A DNA stretch of 64,000 nucleotides from Sinonovacula constricta (Eukaryota > Mollusca > Bivalvia > Cardiida > Solecurtidae): the NCBI GenBank assembly GCA_007844125.1, contig CM017571.1:4535271-4599270 (forward strand). The letters run 5' to 3'. Positions 21,501 through 30,059 of this stretch are shown in pieces. The notes beneath the pieces were generated by a model. The model worked only from the letters and a program-made list of their open reading frames with translations. It made no database searches and had not been told where the DNA came from. Made by a program: the position numbers and the translations under genes. Every line of letters begins with the position of its first letter. Positions within the stretch are counted from its first letter, which is position 1.

Positions 21501-23467
21501 TACGAACTCTGAGCACACTGGTTCATGTCAGAGCCCATTACCGCATTAGTTTTAGACCTAGTCATAGCAAAACTATACTGTGAGGGGCCTTCCAGATATG
21601 AGATGTATGGTAGGTTTTACTTATATATCGCGGTCTACCTTTACAAAAGCTATTATTATAATATGTGTGTGTATTTAATGTATATGCCAAATCAAACAAA
21701 ACCAAGTGTAGACTGACATTTAAACTTATAGTTGGAGAAATGTATGACTTTATAATGAATGCTTGTATTACAGGAGGTTGTTCACCTGTCAATACCAGGG
21801 AAGTTTGAGGATGATGAGAAACGGTCATCTTCAGCCAGTGGTCCTGATAGACAGAAAGACAGCAGGAAAAATGAGAATGACAGAGGAGCATGTGGACGAG
21901 TAGACAATTGTGTATCAAGAAATGGTGAAAGAAAACCAAGAAATGAGAATGGGAGTAAAATGTCAGGTTCTAGGAGTAGTACTATAAGGCATGCAGGGGG
22001 AAGAGGGAGCAATAAAGTTGATGGTGTAAGGAGCCCAAGGGGGAGTAGAGAGAATAATCATGATGAATCTAGAACAAAAGGTCTGAGGGATTATGAAAAA
22101 AGAGATAATTATGACTCAAGAAGAAGCCATGGAAGGAGGGATGGTGGGAGAAATGAAAAAAGAGATATACACTTTGACAAACCTCAGTCAGGAGTAAGAA
22201 AGAGAGATGATGGTTTTCTTAAAAAGGGCTTTGATGCAAATAGCAGATATAGAACTGAAAGAAATGATACCAGTGTGAATATAGACACCCAAGGTGCATT
22301 GGATCTTGTACAATGTTATTCTAAGAATGAACCTGAAGTACATAACATGATATTCATGAAAAGTCACACAAAGGAGTTTAAAACAAGTGCTGAAGATGTA
22401 ACTGACAACTTGTCTAAACTGGACAATTTAGTAGCATGTTCCAATGAGGAAAATACAAATAGCAATGTAAGCAAACCACAGCAACTAGAGGATAAGGATA
22501 AGTCAGGAATTATGGGTGAAACTGATAATGATGGAAACTCTAAGGAGAATTCCAGTTATGGCAGACATTCTAGTAGACTGAGTCCAAGGGATGGTAACAA
22601 CCATGAGTCCTATAGGAATAAAAGGAATAGAGGTGGTCATGCTGGCTGGAGGAATCAGAATGACAGGGGAAGTGGGAGAGTTGTCTTTAGTTGTAGAGGA
22701 GGCAGGCCTAAAGGTTCAGGAAGACCTTCTCAAGAGTCTGATTCTTGTGGTGAGAGTAGTGATGTTAGTGAAGTATCGGTCTGCATTACAGATGGCAAGC
22801 AGGGCAGACATCAGACTGACTGTGGACAGTCTCAGGGGAGACAGGGACAGGTCATGTCACAGCAAAATGTTCACAGTGTTAAAAAAGATAAAGACAATGC
22901 TAAAGGGAATCTTCAAGTACATAGTGGATATGTCAGACCACCAATGCAAGAAGGCTCAAACTTCAAGGTCATAAATGAAGAAGACCATGTGAATGGAGAA
23001 AGTAAATACCATGTTTCAAATCACCAGGGTAGTAGTAGAAATGCTGGAAGGTTAGTCGGCAGAAGACATGATGAAAAATGGGAAAGTCAGAAAGGCAAGA
23101 AGGATCATGAATTTAAAGATACAGAAACAAATGAAATATCCGAAAAAGTTGTATACCAAAGTGAGACTGGAGAGGACATAGATCTAACCCAGCTGCTTAC
23201 AGAGGGAGAGGTAGAGGTAGAGGGAGATATAGGAATCACCACAAAGATGATGACAAAGACCTAAGTGGTAATGATGGAGGCCAAAGAATAGTCTTTGGGC
23301 CGGAGAACCATAGCAATGATGTAGACTGTATTAGTGATAGAGTGGCCACAGTACCTATTAGTGACCAGAGGAAGACAAGTGGTAGGACAACCAGAGGAGA
23401 TGGGAAGGTTACAGCATCCCCACGGCGCACCACCATGTTTCCATCCTCAAATGAGGGAGAAAGTTAA
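3434..23467 (+). CDS. RNF25: RNF25 orthologue, RWD- and RING-domain E3 ubiquitin ligase (gene span, 7 exons seen)
   Basis: Seven exons at 3434-3505, 4942-5044, 8809-8876, 11293-11362, 12472-12687, 20038-20244 and 21774-23264 (or to 23467 after a frame change) join in phase, all with AG acceptors and GT donors. The product has an N-terminal RWD domain (S-V-E-E-E-I-K-V-L-E-A-I-Y, then I-S-I-R-N-P-R-G-L), a complete RING finger split over exons 5 and 6 (C-M-I-C, K-T-P-C-Y-H-F-F-H, C-P-V-C-R-E-P) and a conserved G-G-L-I-D-L-E-V-E-R-N block; this order is that of animal RNF25 (AO7). Known family role: E3 ligase that recruits E2 enzymes through RING and RWD, linked in mammals to NF-kB signalling and to ubiquitination on stalled ribosomes. 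The visible product is about 740 residues, longer than the roughly 460 of the human protein, because of a long hydrophilic tail. The start codon exon is not seen: exon 3434 opens with one base of a split codon. Identity is firm; the exact 5' and 3' ends are not. Confidence 0.92.
3506..4941. other. RNF25 intron, no further features
   Basis: AT-rich intron between exons a and b. Nothing repeated or coding was recognised. Confidence 0.5.
4942..5044 (+). CDS. RNF25: RNF25 exon b: RWD beta strands, ends at the first of nine repeated donors
   Basis: The acceptor is GTTTCAG|AGG. The exon reads K-G-G-V-E-R-I-R-L-V-L-H-P-S-T-G-D-D-D-D, then Q-K-F-V-C-M-T-L-I-L-D-I-S-S-Q, and ends at CAG|GTAACA in phase 0, which joins correctly to exon c (Y-P-H). 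This is the expected match to the RWD core, where vertebrates have a similar V-C-F-T-L-V-L strand. The last 45 bases and the first 15 intron bases are repeated downstream (see the 5000-5590 array), so the true 3' end could be 5044 or any later donor up to 5524; 5044 is chosen because it gives a family-length RWD domain. Confidence 0.88.
5000..5590 (+). repeat. 60-bp tandem array of exon end plus splice donor inside RNF25
   Basis: About ten head-to-tail units of exactly 60 bp. Each holds 45 exon-like bases (Q-K-F-V-C-M-T-F-I-L-D-I-S-S-Q or the variant with F-A-N-L-T-L) and 15 intron-like bases (V-T-L-V-H). CAG|GTAACA recurs after 5044, 5104, 5164, 5224, 5284, 5344, 5404, 5464 and 5524. The last unit has lost it (CTAACAG|TGG). 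The reading frame stays open through the whole array to a stop at 5621-5623. The two sequence types partly alternate, which suggests some growth by 120-bp dimers. Confidence 0.95.
5591..6179. other. RNF25 intron, AT-rich
   Basis: No feature recognised apart from short A and T runs. Confidence 0.4.
6180..7365. repeat. 50 to 53-bp satellite, about 23 copies
   Basis: Units contain ataccattgtaatatgagtg followed by taactatgtaaataaaccaa, with two length classes: about 50 bp with aaccattacaat and about 53 bp with aactagattacaat. It lies inside the RNF25 intron between exons b and c. The 66-codon frame at 6450-6650 (-) is only the repeat translated. Confidence 0.95.
7366..8808. other. RNF25 intron, AT-rich, with a G run
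   Basis: A run of nine or ten G at about 7788-7797 stands out in AT-rich DNA. Otherwise no feature is recognised before exon c. Confidence 0.4.
8809..8876 (+). CDS. RNF25: RNF25 exon c: RWD Y-P-H and I-R-N-P-R-G-L block
   Basis: After TATTTCAG the frame reads Y-P-H-M-A-P-D-I-S-I-R-N-P-R-G-L-G-E-E-E-I-Q, closely matching the Y-P..P-x-I-S-I-R-N-P-R-G-L signature of RNF25 RWD domains. The donor is CAAAG|GTAACA, leaving two bases of a Ser codon completed by exon d. Confidence 0.93.
8948..9230 (+). mobile_element. SINE family B, full copy
   Basis: It starts caccggccgcaatagcac, with an A-box-like ggtggtagagtatc and the B box gggttcaaacccc. It is flanked by acgtgtaatctg (8936-8947) and acatgtaatctg (9231-9242), a target duplication with one mismatch. 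A 94-codon open frame over it is not a gene. Confidence 0.85.
9484..10252. mobile_element. 769-bp non-autonomous TIR element (MITE-like)
   Basis: Termini CTGTGAAAGAATTT... and ...AAATTTCACAG are inverted repeats that extend inward through TTTCGTGGGGCA and TGCCCCACGAAA. TA lies on both sides (9482-9483 and 10253-10254), as for Tc1/mariner-type insertions. No transposase frame inside. Confidence 0.8.
10255..11292. other. RNF25 intron, no recognised features
   Basis: AT-rich intron leading to exon d. No transposon or repeat was recognised. Confidence 0.4.
11293..11362 (+). CDS. RNF25: RNF25 exon d: last RWD helix
   Basis: The acceptor is GTATACAG|TCT and the donor GAG|GTAAGC. It reads S-L-I-E-D-M-M-Q-L-G-Q-D-S-R-G-D and S-M-L-F-Q-L-I-E, matching the C-terminal helices of the RWD domain (vertebrate A-M-L-Y-E-L-I-E). 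Phases agree with exons c and e. Confidence 0.9.
11410..11799. mobile_element. 390-bp TIR MITE
   Basis: The ends AACCAGGTTTTCAACGA and TCGTTGAAAACCTGGTT are exact inverted repeats of 17 bp. The next bases (ccggttgttagattggg) are of a type I associate with dispersed bivalve repeats. It has no coding capacity and lies 47 bp after RNF25 exon d. Confidence 0.8.
12108..12415 (+). mobile_element. SINE family A, older copy
   Basis: The same tRNA-like head and body as 1910-2220, with more substitutions (ttggttcaatccc in the B box) and the tail cgattaacccaatca. It ends about 55 bp before the acceptor of RNF25 exon e, so it could affect the branch-point region. Confidence 0.9.
12472..12687 (+). CDS. 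RNF25: RNF25 exon e: first half of the RING finger
   Basis: The exon begins L-A-K-D-S-L-T-E-G-N-I-P-H-C and carries C-M-I-C-L, then K-T-P-C-Y-H-F-F-H-S-V-C-L-A-R-Y, which supply the first Cys pair and the central Cys/His ligands of the RING. A charged helix-like linker (H-S-Q-H-E-E through K-Q-E-E-Q-V-K) follows. The acceptor TATACAG at 12471 and the donor AAG|GTAGAC are both clear, phase 0 at each end. A SINE ends only about 55 bp upstream of the acceptor. Confidence 0.95.
12784..16180. repeat. 20-bp satellite, about 165 copies (3.4 kb)
   Basis: Consensus catagatgtaggatgtaaac with shortened (gggataaac, gatggatg) and variant (gaaagatg, ttagcc, aactgatg) units. It fills the first half of the RNF25 intron between exons e and f. 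Because 20 is not a multiple of 3 and the unit has no stop on the - strand, all three - frames stay open for 400 or more codons with the same 20-residue peptide; these are not genes. Confidence 0.97.
16181..16609. other. Intron spacer between satellites
   Basis: Mixed sequence with no recognised gene. The part after 16360 (cgctcccccaaaaagttctg) resembles the edge of a dispersed repeat that continues into the next array. Confidence 0.35.
16610..17220. repeat. Degenerate ~165-bp tandem repeat, about 4 copies
   Basis: Each unit repeats gttggatatttctcag, acaaagagcagtggc, gacaagttacataactctgg and ttggtttatctccc. Copies differ by 10 to 20% by eye. The last unit runs directly into the 55-bp array. 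Confidence 0.85.
17221..19870. repeat. 55-bp satellite, about 47 copies
   Basis: The unit contains agggctatcactaaatggg, agaactgtagctaatggc and taccagttttcaccagtg. From 19441 to 19770 most units are 60 bp because they carry an extra agtct (ctagtctaaatggg). Variants such as cacttgtgag cluster at the 3' end, showing local homogenisation. It lies within the RNF25 intron before exon f. Confidence 0.97.
20038..20244 (+). CDS. RNF25: RNF25 exon f: C-P-V-C-R-E-P and G-G-L-I-D-L-E-V-E-R-N
   Basis: The acceptor is TTGTCAG|ATG and the donor GATAAT|GTAGGT. The exon supplies the last RING Cys pair (C-P-V-C-R-E-P) and the family block G-G-L-I-D-L-E-V-E-R-N-K, where vertebrates have G-G-I-I-D-L-E-A-E-R-N. 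The ATG at its first codon is internal, not a start. The intron before it (12688-20037) is 7.35 kb and mostly satellite DNA. Confidence 0.95.
20245..20774. other. RNF25 intron, AT-rich
   Basis: No feature recognised. Confidence 0.4.
20775..21080 (+). mobile_element. SINE family A copy
   Basis: It begins ccagacctggtagcgcaatc. The B box is damaged (ggggtagatctcggg), and a short deletion removes part of the body (cacggcatg). It ends in the repeated caaa tail. Confidence 0.9.
21135..21546. mobile_element. 412-bp foldback MITE
   Basis: The arms (about 21135-21210 and 21467-21546) are near-perfect inverted repeats, starting ATGCGGTAATGGGCTCTGAC and ending in its complement. The flanks carry TAG on both sides (21132-21134 and 21547-21549). 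It lies in the last RNF25 intron, about 230 bp before the final exon. Confidence 0.88.
21774..23264 (+). CDS. RNF25: RNF25 last exon: long disordered tail
   Basis: The acceptor GTATTACAG ends at 21773. The frame runs open for 496 codons to TAA at 23262-23264. It is very rich in Arg, Lys, Asp, Glu, Ser, Asn and Gly (for example R-K-N-E-N-D-R-G, G-R-R-D-G-G-R-N) with no hydrophobic core, as expected for the low-complexity C-terminus of RNF25. The final residues of this frame (G-I-T-T-K-M-M-T-K-T) look out of register; see the next entry. Confidence 0.85.
   Translation, partial: EVVHLSIPGKFEDDEKRSSSASGPDRQKDSRKNENDRGACGRVDNCVSRNGERKPRNENGSKMSGSRSSTIRHAGGRGSNKVDGVRSPRGSRENNHDESRTKGLRDYEKRDNYDSRRSHGRRDGGRNEKRDIHFDKPQSGVRKRDDGFLKKGFDANSRYRTERNDTSVNIDTQGALDLVQCYSKNEPEVHNMIFMKSHTKEFKTSAEDVTDNLSKLDNLVACSNEENTNSNVSKPQQLEDKDKSGIMGETDNDGNSKENSSYGRHSSRLSPRDGNNHESYRNKRNRGGHAGWRNQNDRGSGRVVFSCRGGRPKGSGRPSQESDSCGESSDVSEVSVCITDGKQGRHQTDCGQSQGRQGQVMSQQNVHSVKKDKDNAKGNLQVHSGYVRPPMQEGSNFKVINEEDHVNGESKYHVSNHQGSSRNAGRLVGRRHDEKWESQKGKKDHEFKDTETNEISEKVVYQSETGEDIDLTQLLTEGEVEVEGDIGITTKMMTKT
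23168..23467 (+). pseudogene. RNF25: Out-of-frame Arg-Gly-rich C-terminus of RNF25 (apparent frameshift)
   Basis: From about 23168 a second frame (offset +2 from the main one) reads S-N-P-A-A-Y-R-G-R-G-R-G-R-G-R-Y-R and then K-D-D-D-K-D-L-S-G-N-D-G-G-Q, staying open to TAA at 23465-23467. The vertebrate protein also ends in an Arg/Gly/Tyr-rich tail, so this frame is likely to be the real C-terminus. One base missing near 23168-23172 (a run of G) would explain it. Alternatives are a short intron using the AG at the end of ctgcttacag (about 23190-23199), or a true truncating allele. The sequence alone cannot decide. Confidence 0.6.
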
Positions 23468-26400
23468 CCCACCACCAGGAATCTGAATCCTGGGATGGTG
23501 TCCTTAAGAAACTTTTTGTGATAATCTTATATTTATTGTATATTGTTACTGATAAGATCCCATGAAATGCTGTTTATTGATATTCTACATGAGAAAAGTG
23601 AAAAACAACCAACAAGCTGCACAGTTAGCTTTTTTTTAAACTAAGAAAACCATGTGACCACTTACTTTTGAAATCATGTTATATCATCTGGGTAGTCTGC
23701 TCTGACGTCAATACCTGTATTATCAGAACTTCCCATTAGGCTAATTCCTGGATTTTGAAAGTGAACATTTAGCAATTATTTAGAGCGATTTATTTCACGA
23801 TTTGACATTTAGAAAACGTTCTTGTCAGAAACTAGAAGAGCAAGACCTTTGATATTTGGTATACGTGTTAATGTTTTGGGTGACTCTCTAAATTGCTTGA
23901 ATAATTTTGACCCGGCAGATATATGGTTGTCATTTTACATATGTGGCTACACAGTAAAGCTTTGAAGTTTCATTTACTTTGACCATGTCTCCTTGATCAA
24001 ATTAGAATTATCAAAATTATTCTAGTGAACACGTTTCATTTATTCAGGTCTGTTTAACTATTTAACTATTGCTTTATGTCTACAGTCATTGCAATAAAAG
24101 ATAAAGGGCCATCATATAACATTTCATTAACAAAAAGGATATGAGTAGTAGGATGTTAATGACTATTTGAGTATCAAGTTGGTATTTGAATAGGGATTTT
24201 GATTTTCAAATAGTTTATCATTCTTAATTATTTTTGTTTATTTTAAAGTCAAATTGAAAGGGCATTTCTTTAATTGACCCTATTGTCTAACAATTACTTA
24301 CCACGCTGGCAATATGTGATAGCGCTCGCTCTTTTATAGAGGCAGTGGGGCCATGTCACCTGATGGTCATCTGCGTGAAATACCTTCTCTGCACACAGCT
24401 TCCTCTGACCCCTCAACCCAGTCAAATCACTCATATAGCTGTGGAAACAGTTGCTAACATACATTAAACATGCATGTCGGTTCAATCTAGGATAATAAGC
24501 TACACTACATGAGATTGCCTCTACACAGCTTGGAATTGCGTGTAATAAATGCAATACATCATATATGGCAATACTTTTTTATAACAGTCCACAGAATATC
24601 TTTTATTCTTTAGAAAACACAACTAGATCACTGTCAACGAAACTTTAATTATAATTAGTGTCTTTTTTTTGTCACTTTATTTCATAATTGTTGTATTCTT
24701 ATACAATTTATACATTTGCTACTTTCTGTTATTGCCCTTTTCTTAGTGTTTTTGCTATGGTCTCTCCGCATAACAAATATTTAAATCTACTTTTTTTATT
24801 GTTACTTTTACATAACATGCTTAAACGTCACGAACTTACAATTTGTAAACTGTCTTTATATATATTGGTTAGTATTTCATCAGTTAATCATCAGTCAGGT
24901 TATCCTGACACAAACCAAAGTTTGTAATGGTCACCTGTATTGGTAACTAAATGTACCTAATTGACATGTTATGGCTTTGGATTTACGTCCAAGAAATACT
25001 CGGCCAATCCCAATTTAACATCTATCCAACCACCAACCAATCAAGACCATTAATTGACTGTACACTTGTGCGATTTCCCTTATTAAAAACCCCGATATTT
25101 TTTGCCCAATTGTCTTACAGTGGATCCAGTATCACCAGCATCTGCTCCTTCTGAAAATGCCTCTTTACATGTTAATGTAATGTATAAGATTAGTTTATAG
25201 AACTTAATTGACTGTTTGGGGTTATACGCTGTTTGCGTTTGCATGTAGTAGAGATTAAATTAAATTAAATTTGAGAGCTATTTTGTATTTGTTTTACAAT
25301 TTCATCTAATAAAATTATTATATGGTTTTACTAAACGATACATTATTATTAAAAGGGGCTTAAGTAGCTCCTTTAACAAGTAATATGTCGACACAAACAA
25401 GTCATTATTTATTACGCAACATGTCTTTAAACTGTTAATGTTATTGTACAAGACAAAAAAAACACTCAAGTTTAAGGTGGCCATTTAGTAATGCATTAAG
25501 TCATCTTAACATTGATTGTATAGTTGGTTATTGTATAGTTTTGTCATAAGGGTTTAAATGTTCATAATAATAATAATGATTAAGATACAATGACATCAAT
25601 CACACATTTACTAACATTCTACATTGACCATATTCACTTGCAAATAACTGTTGACCATGTAAGTAAAAACACCACTTCTTGTTTGTCAATATGGACAGGA
25701 TAATGTCAGATATATAATATTACCTTTATATTTCAAAAGACGAAATCATCTCAAAATTGAATGCTGTGCTAAAATCATAAATCTAGCACCACTTCTGCAT
25801 AAATTAAGGCTAATTATGTCAATTATCGCAGAAATTTAACAATAAAAAAAATAAACATAATGACAAATTATCCCATGTGGCATTCTGACATTAGTTCGTT
25901 CCAAATCTTCAAATGATATAACAAATATTCAAATATTGTTTAATGATACGATTTACATCCCTAGAATTAAGTTATGACTGTTATTAAGTTGAACATCTAT
26001 TGTCCCACATGTATATGTTGTGTCCTCATCCATTAATAACATATATATCATCACCTGAATTGTTTACAAAGACAGCAAGCAGATGGTAAAAGAATACAAA
26101 CACAACTCCTTTATCTTTTTATTTACTTCATTGTTAAATATATTTAAACATTCTAATTCAACTGACATTATCTCAGACTTAGAATATTTATATGTAACAT
26201 GAACACGATTGCAAAATACATGTCTTTCTTAAACATTTAACAACTACATATACAGTTCCATTAGTTGCACCCCAATACCAGGCTGCTACAAAATATTCAG
26301 ACAGTTTGAAGCTAACAACTGCCAAGTGCCAAAAAAGAATGTTGTATAACTATTGCAAGATTTTTCTAAGATTTAAATTGTGTTTTAAATGAATTTCAAA

Positions 26401-26770
26401 ATATGTGCTACTATAATATTCAATTACTAGATTTATACTTATTTGAGTTGACTGTGTTAATGCGAGGTTTTCCCAAAGAAAGAGTCAAACACCAATATAT
26501 TGTAATTTACCATATATTTTATCTTTCATCTTAAACATTAGATTTTGTTTACTTCCCAGTTACACTAATGGAGTTAAATCATGTTATGTATATATAAAGA
26601 AATTCAATTTAGACAGATCTGTAAAAGAACATGAAAGCTTTGGTCCATTCATTAATTATGAATATATGTACACATGGGTCCTATCCATGCCACAACAGTA
26701 GTATTTAATACTGGTTCTCATTTCTTACATCGCCATCTACCTAAACTGCCAGCTTACCAATGTAAGGTAG
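23468..26770. other. RNF25 3' flank and intergenic DNA
   Basis: AT-rich, probably 3' UTR at its start. Open frames here (for example 24294-24554 - and 24688-24927 +) have no recognised similarity. Confidence 0.4.
24093..24098 (+). terminator. Candidate RNF25 polyadenylation signal
   Basis: AATAAA lies about 630 bp after the later RNF25 stop. The region between is AT-rich with no gene. AATAAA is frequent by chance in DNA this AT-rich, so this is tentative. Confidence 0.3.
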
Positions 26771-26774
26771 TTTT

Positions 26775-28565
26775 CTCAAGACCAGGGCCCTTGCAAGCCA
26801 CTTGCACACTATCTGATTTCAAGACCCGGGCCCTGGCAAGCCACTAGCACACTATCTGATTTCAAGACCTGGGCCCTGGCAAGCCACTAGCACACTATCT
26901 CATTTCAAGACCGGGGCCCTGGCAAGCCACTAGCACACTATCTCATTTTAGACTAGGGCCCTGGCAAGCCACTAGCACACTATCTAATTTTAGACTAGGG
27001 CCCTGGCAAGCCACTTGCACACTATCTGATTTTAGACTAGGGCCCTGGCAAGCCACTTGCACACTATCTGATTTCAAGACCTGGGCCCTGGCAAGCCACT
27101 AGCACACTATCTAATTTTAGACTAGGGCCCTGGCAAGCCACTTGCACACTATCTCATTTCAAGACCTGGGCCCTGGCAAGCCACTAGCACACTATCTAAT
27201 TTTAGACTAGGGCCCTGGCAAGCCACTTGCACACTATCTGGTTTCAAGACCGGGCCCTGGCAAGCCACTAGCACACTATCTAATTTTAGACTAGGGCCCT
27301 GGCAAGCCACTTGCACACTATTTGATTTCAAGACCTGGGCTCTGGCAAGCTACTAGCACACTATCTAATTTTAGACGGGGCCCTGGCAAGCCACTTGCAC
27401 ACTATCTCATTTCAAGACCGGGGCCCTGGCAAGCCACAAACACACTATCTAATTTTAGACTAGGGCCCTGGCAAGCCACTTGCACACCATCTGATTTCAA
27501 GACCAGGGCCCTGGCAAGCCACTAGCACACTATCTAATTTTAGACTAGGGCCCTGGCAAGCCACTTGCACACTATCTGATTTCAAGACCTGGGCCCTGGC
27601 AAGCCACTTGCACACTATCAGATTTCAAGACCGGGGCCCTGGCAAGCCACTTGCACACTATCTGATTTCAAGACCTGGGCCCTGGCAAGCCACTTGCACA
27701 CTATCAGATTTCAAGACCGGGGCCCTGGCAAGCTACTTGCACACTATCTGATTTCAAGACCTGGGCCCTGGCAAGCCACTTGCACACTATCTGATTTCAA
27801 GACGGGGCCCTGGCAAGCCACTTGCACACTATCTAATTTTAGACTAGGGCCCTGGCAAGCCACTTGCACACTATCTGATTTCAAGACCTGGGCCCTGGCA
27901 AGCCACTTGCACACTATCAGATTTCAAGACCGGGGCCCTGGCAAGCCACTTGCACACTATCTGATTTCAAGACCTGGGCCCTGGCAAGCCACTTGCACAC
28001 TATCAGATTTCAAGACCGGGGCCCTGGCAAGCTACTTGCACACTATCTGATTTCAAGACCTGGGCCCTGGCAAGCCACTTGCACACTATCTGATTTCAAG
28101 ACGGGGCCCTGGCAAGCCACTTGCACACTATCTGATTTCAAGACCTGGGCCCTGGCAAGCCACCTGCACACTATCTGATTTCAAGACCAGGGCCCTGGCA
28201 AGCCACTTGCAAACTATCTCATTTCAAGACCGGGGTCCTAGCAAGCCACTTGCATACTATCTCATTTCAAGACCGGGGCCCTAGCAAGCCACTTGCACAC
28301 TATCTCATTTCAAGACTGGGGCCCTAGCAAGCCACTTGCACACTATCTGATTTCAAGACCAGGGCCCTGGCAAGCTACTTGCACACCATCTGATTTCAAG
28401 ACCAGGGCCCTGGCAATAGCACACTATCTGATTTCAAGACCGGGGCCTGGCAAGCCACTAGCACACTATCTGATTTCAAGACCGGGCCCTGGCAAGCCAC
28501 TTGCACACTATCTCATTTCAAGACCGGGGCCCTGGCAAGCCACTTGCACACTATCTGATTACATG
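26775..28565. repeat. ~41-bp GC-rich satellite, about 43 copies
   Basis: Units hold ggccctggcaagccacttgc and acactatctgatttcaagac, with a second type tctaattttagactaggg. GGGCCC palindromes recur in nearly every unit. It stands out against AT-rich flanks and lies between RNF25 and VMP1. Open frames across it are repeat translations. Confidence 0.96.
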
Positions 28566-28790
28566 TGGTCTGGACCTGTTTGCACAATTTGACAGAGTGT
28601 CACCTCCACGTACAAGTGGCCCAAGATTCAAACCTTGGCTGTGACATTTAATATGGTAGTAGTATAGTAGTTTTACCTATAAGTTTATCATGCCAGGTGT
28701 TTACAGCATATGATACAAACTATGTTTGTTTCAAGAGGACACACTGAAATTTGCTGGTGGGATGATTAACCCAGCAAACATACATATCTG
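28566..28790 (+). mobile_element. Old, diverged SINE related to family A
   Basis: It keeps a B-box-like gattcaaacctt, ggctgtgacat, tatcatgccaggtgtttac and ggtgggatgattaaccc in the order of family A, with many changes and deletions. Confidence 0.65.
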
Positions 28791-29111
28791 CGTAGATTTC
28801 AATACATTGTAACAAAGGTATGCAATTTCCTGAAGACATATTGCAATTACCAAATTTTGACTCAATAAATAAGGGACATTATGTACATGTACAAAGTACA
28901 CTAATTACAATTAATGCATACAGATTGCAGTCATGATTGTATCATCATGACAAGTCATATTGCAAGCAAAAACAAAATGGCAAGGTATTAATGCCGCAAA
29001 CCAAACATTAGAGGCAGACAAGACCAAATTCAACAGCCTTAAGTAATTGTTTTTATTACATCACATCAACATATTTATGGTCATATCAGCAACATCAAGC
29101 TACTTATTAAT

Positions 29112-29279
29112 AGAGGAAGACCCCAGACTTGTGTCTGTATAGAACCACCAGGGCACTGCAGGTTAGCTGGAACACCTTCCCATAGGAAAATTCTTGCATT
29201 GACCAGGCCTCAAACCCATACACTGAGGGGCTGAGGAGTTACAAGTCGGCAACTAACCACTCGGCCACGGGTGCCTCAC
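29112..29279 (-). mobile_element. SINE family C, tRNA-Leu/Ser-like head
   Basis: On the - strand it begins with a tRNA-like block (ggccgagtggttag for the A box, gggtttgag for the B box), followed by a body ending aagtctggggtc. A related copy is at 59629-59773 inside another element. Confidence 0.75.
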
Positions 29280-29765
29280 AGTAATTTTGATCATCCAGCT
29301 AAATGCAGATATTATATTGTTCAAATTGTCAAAATATATATATTTTTAAATTTGATGAATAGGTTTAATGGTCCTATTTAAAATTGTGCTTCCTTTTGAA
29401 CAGAATATCAGCTAAGCTTCAGCAGCAATTGGCAACTACTGTATCAAAGAAATTTTATTTTCACTTTAAGAGGAATTTATGATTTTACGATAATTTGCTT
29501 ACAAATGAGCTCATTCATCTTTTCTTAGATTTATAAATAAAAATTGCCTTCTTTGGAAAATAATAATAAACACATGTAGCGGTATGGTTATATTCAGGAC
29601 ACAAGTCTGTGGGACAGATCAAAGAGATATTGTAGCTAGAGTAATGGTAGTTGTTCTTTGCATTTCCATTCATTAAGGGTACCTATATGCCAAGTTTGAT
29701 ATAAATCCATCTAATAATTTTCAAATTGTCCAAATAAGAAACATAACTTAAGAAAATAAAAAATA
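29280..29765. other. Intergenic DNA, no recognised features
   Basis: AT-rich; nothing recognised. Confidence 0.35.
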
Positions 29766-29769
29766 CAGT

Positions 29770-29965
29770 TACAGTGATGGTTCCCAGTACATTTCCCTAA
29801 TCATCATGTACAGTGATGGTTCCCAGTACATTTCCCTCATCATCATGTACAGTGATGGTTCCCAGTACATTTCCCTCATCATCAGGTACAGTGATGGTTC
29901 CCAGTACATTTCCCTCATCATCAGGTACAGTGATGGTTCCCAGTACATTTCCCTCATCATCAGTT
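29770..29965 (-). repeat. 39-bp array, 5 copies, open on the - strand
   Basis: Units share cagtgatggttcccagtac. On the - strand they encode a 13-residue repeat (D-D-E-G-N-V-L-G-T-I-T-V-P/H) preceded by M-D-S-S-L-K-T-V-M-E-S-L-G-V-K-V-T, in one open frame 29797-30012. The frame ends in the last unit through a C-to-A change on the + strand. No family was recognised; it may be a fragment of a gene or transposon. Confidence 0.7.
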
Positions 29966-30059
29966 ACCTTTACACCAAGTGACTCCATCACAGTTTTCAA
30001 TGAGGAATCCATGCAGAGTTATTCTCTGGACAACCAAGTAAGGTAGACAATTGCTACTA

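Noticed and set aside
26775..28565. CRISPR-like array
   Set aside because: There are no unique spacers; units are contiguous and the host is eukaryotic.
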